Source: Rhinopithecus roxellana (taxonomy: Eukaryota; Chordata; Mammalia; Primates; Cercopithecidae). From it: a stretch of DNA of 64,000 nucleotides. Within the stretch, counting starts at the first letter, position 1. Each line of letters starts with the position of its first letter. The notes under the pieces are model-generated. The model searched no databases. It was not told where the DNA came from and saw only the letters and a list, made by a program, of their open reading frames with translations. Both the position numbers and the translations under genes were made by a program. This document shows, piece after piece, positions 47,045 through 59,515 of this stretch. The stretch is from positions 95,200,089-95,264,088 of the forward strand of contig NC_044551.1 in NCBI RefSeq assembly GCF_007565055.1, read 5' to 3'.

Positions 47045-48684
47045 AGATGCTATGAATGATGAAAAATAGTAATTTATAAACTATGTGGATATCTCTCTTA
47101 GAGCACAAATAAAAATACATCTATTATCTCATCAATACAAAAATACGCTTATAAAATGGGCTACAGATGCCCTAAAACTTTTCATTACTTTCTGCTTCTA
47201 TATTAATACCCAGGATACATCCTTGGTTATCAAAATTATTTTTTCCCATATTCTCAAATTAAAATTTTTCTCTTTGTCAAACATATTTCATATGGAGAAA
47301 CACCATAACCTATATTTAGTGTGGGGTAAAGTCTGTCCAATGTACACTAGCTTGAAAAACGTCTGTCAAACCCAATAAACTTTGTAATTCTGTTCATGAG
47401 ACAATAGTGCTTAATCTTTGCATAATTTGTAATTTTTTAGTGATATTAAGTCATCCAGAAAGAAAATAAAAGCCTACTAAGTTATGCTAAAACTATATAG
47501 TAACTTTTACTTAAATATTTTATAATATTTTTCCTTACCTCAGTTATAGTAAAGAGCATTATGATAGGAAAAATATATATATAGGTACAAATCTCAATGA
47601 GAAATATTAAAAATTCCTAAGTCATTGAGATAACATACATAATATACAAATATTACTAGCTGCATGAGTTCAGAAGCACCTATTATATAGTTACAGGAAT
47701 TATACATGTATTATGTAATTGATTTTATAAAATATATGTAATTGATTTTATAAAAAGTTCAATTATACTATATATTACATATTGTATATAGGATATATTT
47801 GTATTTATATATTAATATTAATATATTACATAGAATATATGTTATCATTGTCTTTGTTATTGAGAAGAAAGTAAAAGCCATAATTCTTCTTGAAATCATT
47901 TAGGTTTCTGTGATGAGCTGGTGGTAAAACAAAAGCTCATTTTAAAGCCCTCTGTTTAAATTGCTCTTCCTTTGTATAGAGGAAGCTATGAATTTCTTGT
48001 AGAATTTCTTAAAAGAAAAAATGTCCCACAGGATGTGCATGTGTTTTCTGAGAAGCAGAAGAATTTATCACCAGTGTCAGACAGTAGATGCAAGTAGATC
48101 TCTTGGGGGTAGCTGAGTCTGAGCAAGGGCCTCCCCAGATGAAAACAACAGAACAGAAAACCTGGCTTTGATGTGGCCCATTGCCAACGATTATTCCTTA
48201 TCCTTGTGAAGCATTCCCTTTTCTCTTCCCCACTCTGACTTTTAGGTAGCATACTATCCAGCCTTGATTTGGATCTACCACTTATTTTGCAGTATTTTTT
48301 TAAATATAGATCACAGAGTTCTGCACTTTCAGATGCTCCATAAGCAAATCTGATGAAAGAGCACACAGGTTTGGAGTAAGACCTTCAATCCAAACAACAA
48401 GAACTACAATACTATTAATCACTCTCTAGTGTGGGGATTTTACTACTTTGCTGGCCAGAGAGAAAAATATTTTGGCATTTTAAAATATATTTACGTATAT
48501 TTTACAGATATTGTGATATTTTAAATAACATTTATGGATGTTTACCTGTCCCTCTGAGAGACCACACCAACCACATACAGAGTGTTGTTACATGAGCATT
48601 GGAATTTGTACTAGTGTGATATTTATTCTGGAAGCAAGGATAGTCTGCCTCATTCACTCAACCACATTTTTATATTCCATAAAA
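47045..48684. other. No recognised feature (1.6 kb, AT-rich)
   Basis: No gene seen. A 21-bp near-tandem repeat, ATGTAATTGATTTTATAAAA, occurs at 47713-47733 and 47736-47756, followed by a TA-rich patch to about 47840. A 126-codon minus-strand frame at 47986-48366 has no domain I recognise. Confidence 0.4.
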
Positions 48685-48850
48685 AAGCAGTTCTTAAACT
48701 TATATTCATAAGTGTTATCTGTGAACTCTGTTAACACGGAGTATCAAGGTCTCGGCTTCTAGAAAAACTGATTGAGAAGTGCGCAGCTACGGAATTTGCA
48801 CCTTTGATTACTCCTGAGAAGTTTCTGATGCAAATGGACCATGACTCCCA
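48685..48850. mobile_element. MER5-like hAT element
   Basis: CAGTTCTTAAACTTATATTC at the left, then a GTATCAAGGTCTCGGCTTCT stretch and AGTTTCTGATGCAAATGG, in the style of MER5A (a small Charlie relative). Diverged; ends approximate. Confidence 0.5.
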
Positions 48851-48889
48851 ATGTTACAGCCAGACACAAGTTCTGAAAAAAGCTATCTG

Positions 48890-49262
48890 CTATGGGATGA
48901 ATGTTCCCTCCAAAACTTGTTGAAATTTAATTGCCATTGTAACAATATCAAGAGATGGCCTGTAAGGGATGATTAGGTCATGTGAATGAGCCTTCATGAA
49001 TAGATTAATGCCATTATCACAGGAGTGGGTTAGTTATCTTGGAAGTAGGTTCCTAGTAAAAACCTAAGTTCAGCCCCATTTCTCTATGCCTCAAATGCTT
49101 GCTTCTTCCTTCTGTCATGGAATGACCCGCACCACATGCCAGCACCACCATATCTTTGACTTTCAGCCTCCAGAACTGTGAGCCAAGTAGACATCTACTG
49201 TTTATAAATTACCCAGTCCGTGGTATTTTGTCATAGCAGCAGAAAATAGACTAGGACACTAT
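48890..49262 (+). mobile_element. MaLR LTR (MLT1/MST-like), plus strand
   Basis: Begins GCTATGGGATGAATGTTCCC, has CATGTGAATGAGCCTTCATG and CTCCAGAACTGTGAGCCAAG, and ends CAGCAGAAAATAGACTAGGACA. Solo LTR. Confidence 0.8.
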
Positions 49263-49399
49263 CTGATGGTAGTAGTTCTCTCCTTTCAAAAAGAGATGGA
49301 TCTAGGTGAAGAGTTGTATGAAGTCATATTTCTCTGTCATTATCTGGGCATCTTGGAGAATCTATAATATATGACAGAGGATAAATAACCTCAATGCAT

Positions 49400-49650
49400 T
49401 CAATGAATAAAAACTCATAGAGTTTAGTGTCAAAGGGACCTAGGTTTATTCTAATTGTGGGAGCTGAAACAAGTTTTTGTTTACTTTCTGACATTTAGTT
49501 TCCTCATTTATAAAACGAAAAAAAAAAATTCCTTAAAGTCACAAGAAAACAAAGCTATCTCACAGATTTGTTAAACCAATTCAGTAAAATACTTTGGTAA
49601 GAGGGATGATAATAGTGCCTAGCATGTAGTAGGCATTTTAAAGTTTATTT
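49400..49650 (+). mobile_element. MIR SINE, plus strand
   Basis: AAAGGGACCTAGGTTTATTC, TTAGTTTCCTCATTTATAAAAC and AGTGCCTAGCATGTAGTAGG match the middle and 3' end of MIR. Confidence 0.75.
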
Positions 49651-50860
49651 AAATATCTCTCCACTTCTCCTGTCACCTCAACTTTTTCCATTTTAAACCT
49701 ACACTATTGGTTTAATTCTGATAAAAATTGCTTTCCACTTAATTCTCTTCTGAAGCAGTTCTGAGAAGATTAAAGTTGACACTTTTCCTAGCTGCATGCA
49801 ATTTTAACTGTCCAGTCAATTAACAGCCAGACTCAGTAGTGTATAAATGCTGTTCACAGTTATGTGTTGAGATCTCTAACCCCAAAGGGTGAATGTAACT
49901 CTTCTTTTGAAATGCAACACGCGTTCTTTACGTGATGAGGTTCTGATGCTCTGTTTTTTTTTCCAATGAGCAGAACTGTGATTGCCCTTCATGGATGAAA
50001 CGTTTTATAGAGTGATATTCTGCTTCCAGGGTATAGTGAGAAAACAAACTATTTAACCTTCTTTTGGAGTCGGGCCCCGTGAGACTGAAGAAAGACTGAT
50101 AATCATGGGTATACAGGATAGTGAGTGGCTCGGGGGAATAACTGGTAAGGGGAAACCAAGCCTCTTATCTCCAGGTCACCAAGTCTCACAGATACCAGGC
50201 AAGCAGTGATCAAAGGTGTGAGATATTTATGTGTTCTTTTTCTGGTTTCTGCTGGATAGAGGGTTTACGTCAGAAAAACATCTACACAAATGGCAGCCTC
50301 AGCACAGAAGCCACAACGTAACTGACCTGGAAGAACAGCCATCATTTCATCATTATAGGCTGCCAGCCACAATCAGGGTGAGGCAAATTCCATACAAGTC
50401 CCCCACCTGACAAGGACAGCTGTTACTGAATGACCAGAGTGGCACTCAGTAAAAGGCCTCAAGTGTACATAATCCAGCAAGTAGACAGTGAAGTTTGTCC
50501 ACTTAAACTTGTTACCAAACGTTTGTACATTCTGCCTTACACATTTGATCATTAACACCCAAAGTGAAATTGACCAAACATATTTCTGCAGTTGTTAATT
50601 ATTTCAAGATTCTTAGGTAAAATTTATTCTACCCTCCATGCTCTCCAGTACATTATTTAATTCTCCCCAGCTCTTTTTTAAGGAATAGTGATTGACTGTT
50701 TCTCTTGTTATATTCTTCTCATAAAACAGGAGAATTTGTATAATTTTGGTATTCCTATGATATTGATCTTAGATAATACACTTGATTACAATATGTCAAA
50801 TAGAGCTTTCTCCAGTGGGAAAAATGTTAGTGCTAAGAGGTGGTCATTATGTCATAGAAA
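49651..50860. other. No recognised feature (1.2 kb)
   Basis: A somewhat GC-richer patch at 50060-50400 (CGGGCCCCGTGAGACTG) has no exon-like frame or repeat I can name. Confidence 0.35.
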
Positions 50861-50864
50861 GGAT

Positions 50865-51050
50865 ATTAAAGACAGACAGGACTGGATTTGAATTTCTACT
50901 CAGTATTTACTATCTAATATGTGTAGAAATGTATGCAAATTACCCTGACTTTTCTAAGTCTTAGTTTTCTTTGTCAAATGGTCATGAAAATACTCATCTT
51001 AAAAGGTCACTATAAAAATCCAATAAAATAGTATTTAGAAAATGTTTTTG
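50865..51050 (+). mobile_element. MIR SINE, plus strand, diverged
   Basis: AGGACTGGATTTGAATTTCT, TAGTTTTCTTTGTCAAATGG and ATACTCATCTTAAAAGGTC follow MIR order. Confidence 0.55.
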
Positions 51051-51075
51051 AAAAGATATGTCTCAGCTACTCTTG

Positions 51076-51076
<1 letters not shown>

Positions 51077-51108
<32 letters not shown>
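51077..51108. repeat. (CA)16 microsatellite
   Basis: Sixteen uninterrupted CA units. Likely polymorphic. Confidence 0.97.
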
Positions 51109-51110
<2 letters not shown>

Positions 51111-51305
51111 TAACTATGTCACATAATGAATGTATTAACTCGCTCCAGGAGAGTCACCATTTTACAGTCTATATGTTACTATAGATATCCCATAACATCA
51201 TGTTGAAAACCTCAAATATACACAATAAAATTTATTTCTTAAAAGGCATGGTTTATTAAAAACACTTGATAAATGTTCATTTCTTTTCTTCAAATATAGA
51301 AGTAA

Positions 51306-51450
51306 GAAAACATGTTTCTGCAGCTTGATATGTATTGATCTATTTAAATGTGGAAGGTGTTTTATCAGTAAGTCTTAGAAAACACGTTTCTGCAGCTTGA
51401 TCATGTATTGATCTATTTAAATGTGGAAGGTGTTTTATCAGTAAGTCTTA
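51306..51450 (+). repeat. Tandem duplication, 72/73-bp unit, two copies
   Basis: Copy 1 is 51306-51377 and copy 2 is 51378-51450. They differ by one T/C change (ACATGTTT vs ACACGTTT) and one inserted C (TTGATATG vs TTGATCATG). The unit is not a recognised mobile element. Confidence 0.97.
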
Positions 51451-51721
51451 GACTTCCCTCTTCAGGAGGAATGCAGACCTGTCCAGAAAAGTGTTATCAG
51501 TTGAAGGAGAATATTTTCTCATTTGAGGTCACAAAACAGAAAACTTGAATAAAGCCCAGTTAGGCAATAAGAAGACATAGTTTGCTGAGTTAGCCAAGAT
51601 CATTTTCTTAGGAATGAAGAGCTTATGATAAGCCCTTAAATTACACATTATTCGCATGCGCTAAATTGGTCATTTTGTCAGCAATCAAGTACATCAGAGA
51701 AAACAATTCAAGTAATTGTTG

Positions 51722-51757
51722 GTTAATTTTCTATGCACAGTTAATTTTCTATGCACA
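51722..51757 (+). repeat. Perfect 18-bp tandem duplication
   Basis: GTTAATTTTCTATGCACA occurs twice with no gap (51722-51739, 51740-51757). Confidence 0.97.
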
Positions 51758-52176
51758 CTATACAACTACCTTACAGTAGTGGGTATCGTTATTACCATGT
51801 TGGTATCACAGTACCATACATAATGGTAGCCTATTGCATGGCTTCAATGGACCATTTAAGCTACTTGGGACTAACATATCTGATTCAATAAATAATATTC
51901 AGAATCTTTCCATCTATGCTATGTGAATACTTGCTGTTATTAAAAAGAAAGATATAATTCTGATTTAGCTGTTTCCTTATATTTCTATTATTGTAGTAGA
52001 CTAAATGTTAATATATTTTATATCCTAAGCAGCAATTCAATCATGCAGAAGGACTGTAATTGAGTTGTTTTATGTTGCATTATTTACTTCATTAATAAAA
52101 TTACCTAATAATTTTCCATTTTAAAATTGCATACATGTACTAATAGTCACATAAATAATAGAAAAACATAGCTTGA
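51758..52176. other. No recognised feature
   Basis: AT-rich sequence between the 18-bp duplication and the Alu monomer. Confidence 0.45.
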
Positions 52177-52311
52177 TCTGGGCACAGTGGCTCATGCCTA
52201 CAATCCCCACACTTTGGGAGGTTGAGGTGGGAAGATTGCTTAGCCCAGGAGTTCAAGATCAGCTGGGCCAACATAGTGAGACCCCATCTCAAGAAAAAGA
52301 AAAGAAAAAAA
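52177..52311 (+). mobile_element. Free left Alu monomer (FLAM)
   Basis: Only the left arm is present (CTGGGCACAGTGGCTCATGC through GTGAGACCCCATCTCAAG), followed directly by an A-rich tail, as in monomeric FLAM elements that predate dimeric Alu. CTTGAT before the element and again just after the tail may be a short TSD. Confidence 0.8.
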
Positions 52312-54309
52312 GAGCACAACTTGATTTTCTAACACCAGCTTGATTTTATAGCACAGACAATACGATTTGATTACTGCTCACCTGACAAGTAAACCCAATA
52401 AATTTGACAAGAAAGTCACTAAGAATAAATACATGCCCCCATATTTATTCTGTTCTTCTGTTCTGACTATAAATACATTTTAAGGAATATAGAACACTTC
52501 CCTTGAAAACATCCTTGACATTTTTAGCTACCAGTTTATAAATCACATAGGAACTTGATAGAGCTATAATATTAAAGTGCCTGTGTAGCATACAGAAATG
52601 GAACATTCAAACCAACCTTGAAACTACAGAAAGTTATAATTATATTAAATGGCATTATCATAATTTAGTGGAGATTTTTCCAATTTGGGAAACTTCCAGA
52701 ATCAATCAGTCAGGAACCAGTACTTGTTATCACTCAATGACTTAGATATATATACTTTTCCCTTCCTTTCTGTTACATGGTGTGGGCATTTCAATTAATT
52801 GAGCACAGTTTTTTTCACAAGTAGGATGTATTGGCTAATACATTCATTCATTGAATTAACCTGTGTTAAGCATCTATATGTAAAACTCTATACTGATCTC
52901 TTAAGTATTCTCAAATATAAATTAGACACAGTTCCTTGACTCGAAAAAATTTAGTCCCCAATATTGGCAAACACATACACTATTAATGAATTTTTAGATT
53001 CACTACATTTGACAAAAACACCATGCATTGGTCAGCCACCAGGTAGCCACACACACACACACTTTTTTAAAAAATGTAATTCCAGAATGGGTAGAGCTAC
53101 CGTGATAAGAAAGAGTGCTTCCTGGTCCCAAGATCAGGTGATAAATTGATCTAAATTCATTGTGTAATCTCATTTTTGGTTGTCATTGATTAATCTAAAA
53201 TTAAGCACATGTTATTGTTCTGACTGATAAAACAGAAGAGAAAAATCTGCTGAAGAAACTTGTTCCTGTTAATTCAGAAAGTATTAAGAGTCTGAGACTT
53301 TGCCTACTTTCAAGTTAAGTTATCCTTCTGCATTTTTATGTATATTTTTTGACAGAAAAACACAAGACTACTGGGTAAGGGAAACATATCATTTAATGCT
53401 TATGTCAAAATGCAGCCGCAGCCTGAGAAATACCTTGCACCAGTTCCCCATATTCCATTTCTCGCAGGCCAATGTAATGAGGATCAGATATTTCAATGCA
53501 TATGAAATTGGCCGTACCACAGAAGAGGAACCCCAAAATTCTGAAACCTGGAGCTTATATAGGACAATTGGCAATCTGCCCATCCTCCAATCAGGAGAGA
53601 GAGAAAGAGACCTTATCTTTACTCTGAAATGTAAATACTTCTTCTCTGGAGAGGGAACGGTGCGGCCTTTAGGTTAATAGCTCAGAATATAAGCAAATGT
53701 GTCCAGATGATGGAGCGAAGGAGGATGACATCTGGGAGGTTCTAGCTTTCAAGACCTTTGTTCTTCAAACATGTCTTTGCTCAGAAGATCCAACAATGCA
53801 AACCCAAAATAGTCACGGAAAACTTCTCTCAACAGTTTCCAATTCTTCATAAAAAGACAAAGCCTTCCATGATGAAGATCTTTTAACCTTTTTCCTTTCT
53901 GTCTGCAAATTGTACATAATGCTTTTAGATACAAATACCAATTGGGGACCATGAAGCAACAAGCATGTAGGCAAAAGTCAGCATGCTAAGGACAGAAGAG
54001 AAAAATAGAAGAGTTTTGGCATCTAATTGTGATGCTAAACATCTGAACTAATGATCAATTTCAGAAATTGCCTGCCTCTGGATTCAATGTTACGTGAGTA
54101 AAACAAACTCTTATTTTGTTAGGATATGTTAATTTGGGTTTCCTGTTACTTGCAACTGAAAACACTTCTAAATTACGTGCAGTATATGAGGAGATGAACA
54201 GATAACAAGCCCCTCATCCACCCTGAGCCAACCTGTGGTAAAGTATACAATAATAGTGAACATAAGATATTTTGAAATACTTATAATATGATTAATATAA
54301 ATTCTAGCA
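52312..54309. other. No recognised feature (2.0 kb); short CA run
   Basis: A (CA)n run is at 53048-53062. A 125-codon plus-strand frame (53300-53677) has no recognisable domain or conserved start context, and a shadow frame lies opposite. I do not call it a gene. Confidence 0.35.
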
Positions 54310-54410
54310 TTTAATTCTCACATCCCTCTGACATATATAATTTCCCTGGTTCTACAATTGAGGCAACTGAAGCTTAGTAAAATTAGGTAACAGGACTCGG
54401 AGAAAGATAA
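54310..54410 (-). mobile_element. MIR SINE, minus strand
   Basis: TTTAATTCTCACATCCCTCT, TTGAGGCAACTGAAGCTTAG and AAAATTAGGTAACAGGACTC match reversed MIR. Confidence 0.65.
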
Positions 54411-55352
54411 AACAGGTAAACATGTTAAGTTCATGGTTTTTCACTTTCTACTATGGAGAGGAGCCTCCTGATTCCTTCCTCATAATTCACACACTATATA
54501 AGTTCATCCTCCTCATGCAATAACCCATGGTCCAGGCTTTGTCATAACTTCCTCCCTTTAAAATACTCCTTTCTTTATGGTATTGCCTCTAGACTCGCTT
54601 CTTCTCTTTTGAATAGCATTTCAACCACTCTAATGCATAGACCCTTTTGAATGTTTACTCCCTCCAGATAATATATCCAGGAAACACAGTCAACTCAAAG
54701 CAACTTACATGACCTATCTGGATGATACAAGTAGCTGGAATGTCGGACTGGTGGTAGATGGATGTGTGAGTAAACTCACGGGGCTCAGGCAGTCATCCTC
54801 TGCCTTTGCACAGAGAAATCTGTTGGTTCTCGTGCACTCAGTAGAGCATTAAATAACCAAAAGGGTTAACCTGCCTTTGCATCATTTAATTTCCCATAGG
54901 CAAAATCCTATTACAACAAGCACCTAATCTCTATAGTATACAAAAGCTTTCCAAATCCCACTAGGCCAATGGCACACAAATTTCAAATTATTTTCAACAT
55001 AACAAAATGTCACTGAAACAAGATAATTAATCCTATCAAGGTACACATTGATTAAGCAGATACAGAAGGAGTTAAGGTGATGCTGGAAAAGTTCTGTTTT
55101 GCTGAAATGTGTGATGACTGAGGTCATGCAAATAAATAATGGAATTAGAGACTTTAGAGAGGTTTACTGATGGCTGTCTTGGTTATGCAGCGTACTGCCA
55201 CAAATCAATTCTGTCTGGTATGTTCAACTTGAACAGTGTTTGTGTAAGGATCTTTTACACGTGTTTGTTTTGTTCTTAATTTCCATTGTAACCAATAGTT
55301 TCATAAAATACAAAATATAATAAAAGTGAATTACTATTAAAATAAAACAACA
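54411..55352. other. No recognised feature
   Basis: No exon or repeat I can support between the MIR and the AluS. Confidence 0.4.
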
Positions 55353-55668
55353 GGCCAAGTGTGGCTGCTCACGCCTGTAATCCCAGCATTTTGGAAGGAG
55401 AGGAAGGCGGATCATCTGAGGCCAGGAGTTCGAGACCAGCCTGGCCAACAGCGAGAAATCCCCATCTCTACTAAAAATACAAAATCAGCTGGGCGTGGCG
55501 GCACATGTCTGTAATCCCAGCTACTCGAGAGGCTGAGGCAGGAGAATCACTTGGACCCGGTAGGTAGAAGTTGCAGTGAGCTGAGATCGCACCATTGCAC
55601 TTCAGCCTAGGCAACAAAGAGCAAAACCTCATCTCAATAAATAAATAAATAAAACAAAACAAAACATA
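55353..55668 (+). mobile_element. AluS SINE, full length
   Basis: GGCCAAGTGTGGCTGCTCAC to a tail of (AATA)n/(AAAAC)n at about 55635-55668. Right arm GGAGAATCACTTGGACCC. The left arm is well preserved from GGAGTTCGAGACCAGCCTGG. Confidence 0.92.
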
Positions 55669-55713
55669 TAAATAACAAGCTCCAAATTTTTAAATGGTTT
55701 CAACGGACACATT

Positions 55714-55785
55714 TCAACAAAATTTTCAATTTTGTTGAGTATTTGAATATTTTGTTGAAATACTTTGATCAAATATTTCAACAAA
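55714..55785. repeat. Two adjacent perfect hairpins built from one motif
   Basis: Hairpin 1: TCAACAAAAT (55714-55723), loop TTTCA, ATTTTGTTGA (55729-55738). Hairpin 2: TTTGTTGAAATA (55751-55762), 11-base loop, TATTTCAACAAA (55774-55785). The same TTCAACAAA word appears in all four arms, in alternating orientation. Confidence 0.95.
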
Positions 55786-58700
55786 GGAAAAATAACTTAA
55801 AAACCACAACCTTGTTTACTTAAGATGTGCGCATGGGCAATTAATAGAACTGTTTTTACACATAAATTTCTGTTACAAAACATTGCTCTTACACATACCC
55901 AGAAGTTATAAATGATGTACTAATTCCCCGTATCAAATGCCTAGACATACCCTTTGAAGGAATACCAGGCGTATCAATGTTTACTGCTTTCAACATAATA
56001 AAAAAGCTTGCTTCTTTACCTATATATTCTAAATTAAATTGATCACAAGGCTATTTTGTGGGATAATGTATATCAACTCTTTTAATGGCTTTCTTTTAAA
56101 AACAAATAAAAACATTAATCCGAGAGAATTTGGTCACACAGAGGTATATTGATGAGAAAAGATTTTAAAACAATTTCTTTGAATAAATTTCAATGAATTA
56201 TTCTATAAAATTTGTGTTCAATTTAAATAATCTTCTGATGAAAACAAATACATTCTGGGTTTTATATGTCAAAATCACTTGAAGATACCACACACAGTAA
56301 TGAGCACCTACTGTGTGTTACAACTACAGTTTATGCCATAAGTACCCTATAAGAAAAGATCAATCCACCTGAACCCATCTAGATCTATCTGTTCAAGGAA
56401 ACAAATACTTTGATCAATGTTTGGATGTACCAGTAATATCAAATTGCTTTAAGTTTCTGAAATCTTACTCTTAAAGCATCTACTTATCAGTGGACAGCTG
56501 CCACTCCCCGAGAAGCACTGAACTAGAGAGTGCAATGGTGTGGCTAGAACACACATTTCACAGAAACACAGAAGACACTGGCTGATACTTCAAGCACCAA
56601 CAATCTATATTTGTGCACATTCTCCTCTTTTTTTTCATCAGGAGCTTCTCTCCTTTATTCTCATTTCAATTTGGCCTCATTTCCACTCTACTCCACTAAA
56701 ACTATTTATTTGTACTAGTATCTTAAAATGTAAACATTTAGTGTTAGTGAATGTATTTCTACAGGAAATGTGAACTAAAGAAATGGCTCCTATGGACCAC
56801 TGGGGGTAGTAGACAGAACAGGCAAGATTTGAACCAGCTATTCTTTCCAACTGGGTGAAGCCATCTTGACTTTGACAGGTGCTGCCAGGAAAAAGCACCT
56901 TTATAATCACCCTGGAGAGGATTTAATTTTCTCAATGGAAATAAGAAAACTACTTTTTTCATTGTTGTTTCTTTTTCTTAATCTGTCATTCTATCTTCAA
57001 TTAATTTCCCCTTTCTAAATGTTCTAGATGGAATTTGGGACTAACTATGGCAGAATTTGAGACATTTACATCCTGTGACCTTCAAACTTAGCTGGGTAAC
57101 TGAATTGGTGGAGAACTATGCAAAATAAATAGGTACTTCTTTTATTTATCTCACAAGTGATGGAATAGCCCTGCTCATATTACTTGCTGCATGGTATATA
57201 CAATGCTCTTAAGCACAACTTTATTAACTACTAACAGTAGCTCTGAGCTACTTGAGTGGCTTAACACAAGGCAGGTGGTGGTACACCTTGGTTTGGGGTA
57301 GGTATGATTTTCAGTTCATTGTTCCTATTTACCTCTTTGAAGTGCACATTCAACAACTGCAGAGCTAAGGTGCAATATGGAGAGTCTTGGCAGATGGAAA
57401 GAGTTGGGCTGTCAGTCATGGCATTCAGAAAACAAAGCCAAGTACTCTGACAAAGTATGGTGTCTCCATGACGTCACTCTTACCCAAACAGACTGCATTC
57501 CGTTGGAATCTCTTCTCTGACCATTGTTTGTTTTCTTTGGAGGGGTTTGGGCTGTTCTGGAGATAATATGATTAATCCTAATTAGCCTTGGCTTCGGAAA
57601 TTAAGCTCATTGGAAGGGAAGACAAGCCTGGTTTACACTCTCCTATAATTATTTCTTCAGGATTCCTCATATTCTGCAGCAGCTCTACAAGTCCACCTTT
57701 TGCTCCCTATTTATGCGTTACAAAAATTGTCATAGTATTTAAAAGACATTCTCATTATCTGACAAAATGTACATTGCTAAAGCCAGCAGATTCTATGGTT
57801 CATGATAAGCCAAAGTGTTTTATTTTATTTGTTTCCAGGTTAAAATGCTCTGTGAGAGGGATACTTGCCATTACTTTCATGAACAAATTCCCAGAATAAA
57901 TTACTGCATATCTATGAAGTGCAGATAGGTTTCCTGGCTTCAAAAGGTTCTTAGAATGCTTCTCTGGTAGCAAATAAATTTAACTTATTTTACATATTAT
58001 TATTTCACACAGAGCATTGAATGAAAACTAGTAGTTACAAAAGTTTTATAATTTAATGTTCCTATATTTGTTGGGTAGATAATTTTAGTCTTCACAGGAG
58101 CAGTTAATAATTCTATCAAGTAAGAACTAATTCCTGCACTTCGTTTAAACTATTTAGTTTTAATCATGACAAGTTTCTTCCATGAAAGGCTATCAGTGGA
58201 AAATACTTGGGAGGACAAGTGTATAGCTATTCAATTATAGAAGTATGCGATGTTCTTAAATTAAGCATTGAAAACACAGGATCCTCTTTCTTATGCTTTA
58301 ACAAACGTACTGATTTAATGTCCATATTAAATGCTCTATTTATCCAGAATTTCCCATCTCTAAATTACTGAGCAATATTGAACATCAAGACATCTAATAC
58401 ATAGAAATAAGTGATAACATGAAAGAACGGTTCTCTTTAGGGTAGGACAGAGAAAGCAAAAGGGAATACACATTGATCTTCAATATTAGATATCTCCCAG
58501 GCTACAAATTTATACTTCAGCACTTCAAATAAAATGTTTTTACCCCTCTCCTTTAACTTTCACCACTCTACTATTATTGTGCATTAGTCCCAAGGGTTTT
58601 TTAAAATGAATTTTAATAGGATAAAAAAGAGGAATGGTATAACAGAAACTTTTTTATCCACAAAGTCAAGAAGGTACCGTGGCCAAAGGAAGGAAGAGAA

Positions 58701-59399
58701 TTTCAGGTGTGGCAACATTAACAAAATGTGATGAAGTAAAATAGTATCTGATAAAGAGAAACTCTTTAGCAGAGGTTGCTAACACACTCACATAACACAT
58801 ATCAATTCTCCATGCCATAAAATGAGTAGAATTAACAAACAACCATAAAGCAAAAATTTCCATTCACTAAATTTTTTCTTTATAAATTTTAAAAAATTCA
58901 TCAAAGGGTGCATTACTGAACCAATTAGTAACTGAGGGATCTATTGTTTAACTAGAAATAAAAATTACAGATCAAATTAAGTGTTCTCTTATTTTGCAAC
59001 CACCTGAGGGAGAAAGAAAAGCTACCCAGGTTGGATGATAACTTTGTGAATATTAATCCAAGCATCATCATTATACAGATAGGGATACTCAGGATAATGA
59101 TGGCTAAATTTCTAAGTATTAGCAAAGGTAGACCTAGATCACCAACCTATGACTCTTCTTCTGGTCTTTTTTCCTCTGCATTTTGTCTTCTCTTTAAATC
59201 TTTGTTCTTCATCAAAATTAAAATGATGACTAATTTATGGACTTCCCTCAATCATTACTGCTACTTCTCAACCATGATTTAACAAGAGAAAGGAGAAAAA
59301 AGGGATAGCCATTAAATATTACAAGCAGATAATTTAGTAGACACCTTTCTACATATTTTATATCATAAAAGTATTATACTTCCCTGTACATTATATATA
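55786..59399. other. No recognised feature (3.6 kb)
   Basis: AT-rich, no gene or clear repeat. A faint MIR-like patch may lie at about 59040-59165 (TATACAGATAGGGATACTC). Frames of 60-100 codons are scattered on both strands without domains. Confidence 0.4.
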
Positions 59400-59515
59400 C
59401 CCACATTTTATTACTAGAGAAAATGAGATGCAATAAAATTACAATGCATTGCCCAAGACCACAAGAGTGGTAAATATTGCACCTGATATTCAATTTGTGG
59501 TTTGATTGCCTTCAA
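59400..59515 (-). mobile_element. MIR SINE fragment, minus strand
   Basis: CATTGCCCAAGACCACAAGA and GTGGTAAATATTGCACCTGA follow reversed MIR (the GCCCAAGGTCACACAGC segment). Confidence 0.55.

Noticed and set aside
53300..53677. 125-codon plus-strand open frame
   Set aside because: No domain, no start context and no coding-like composition that I can support.
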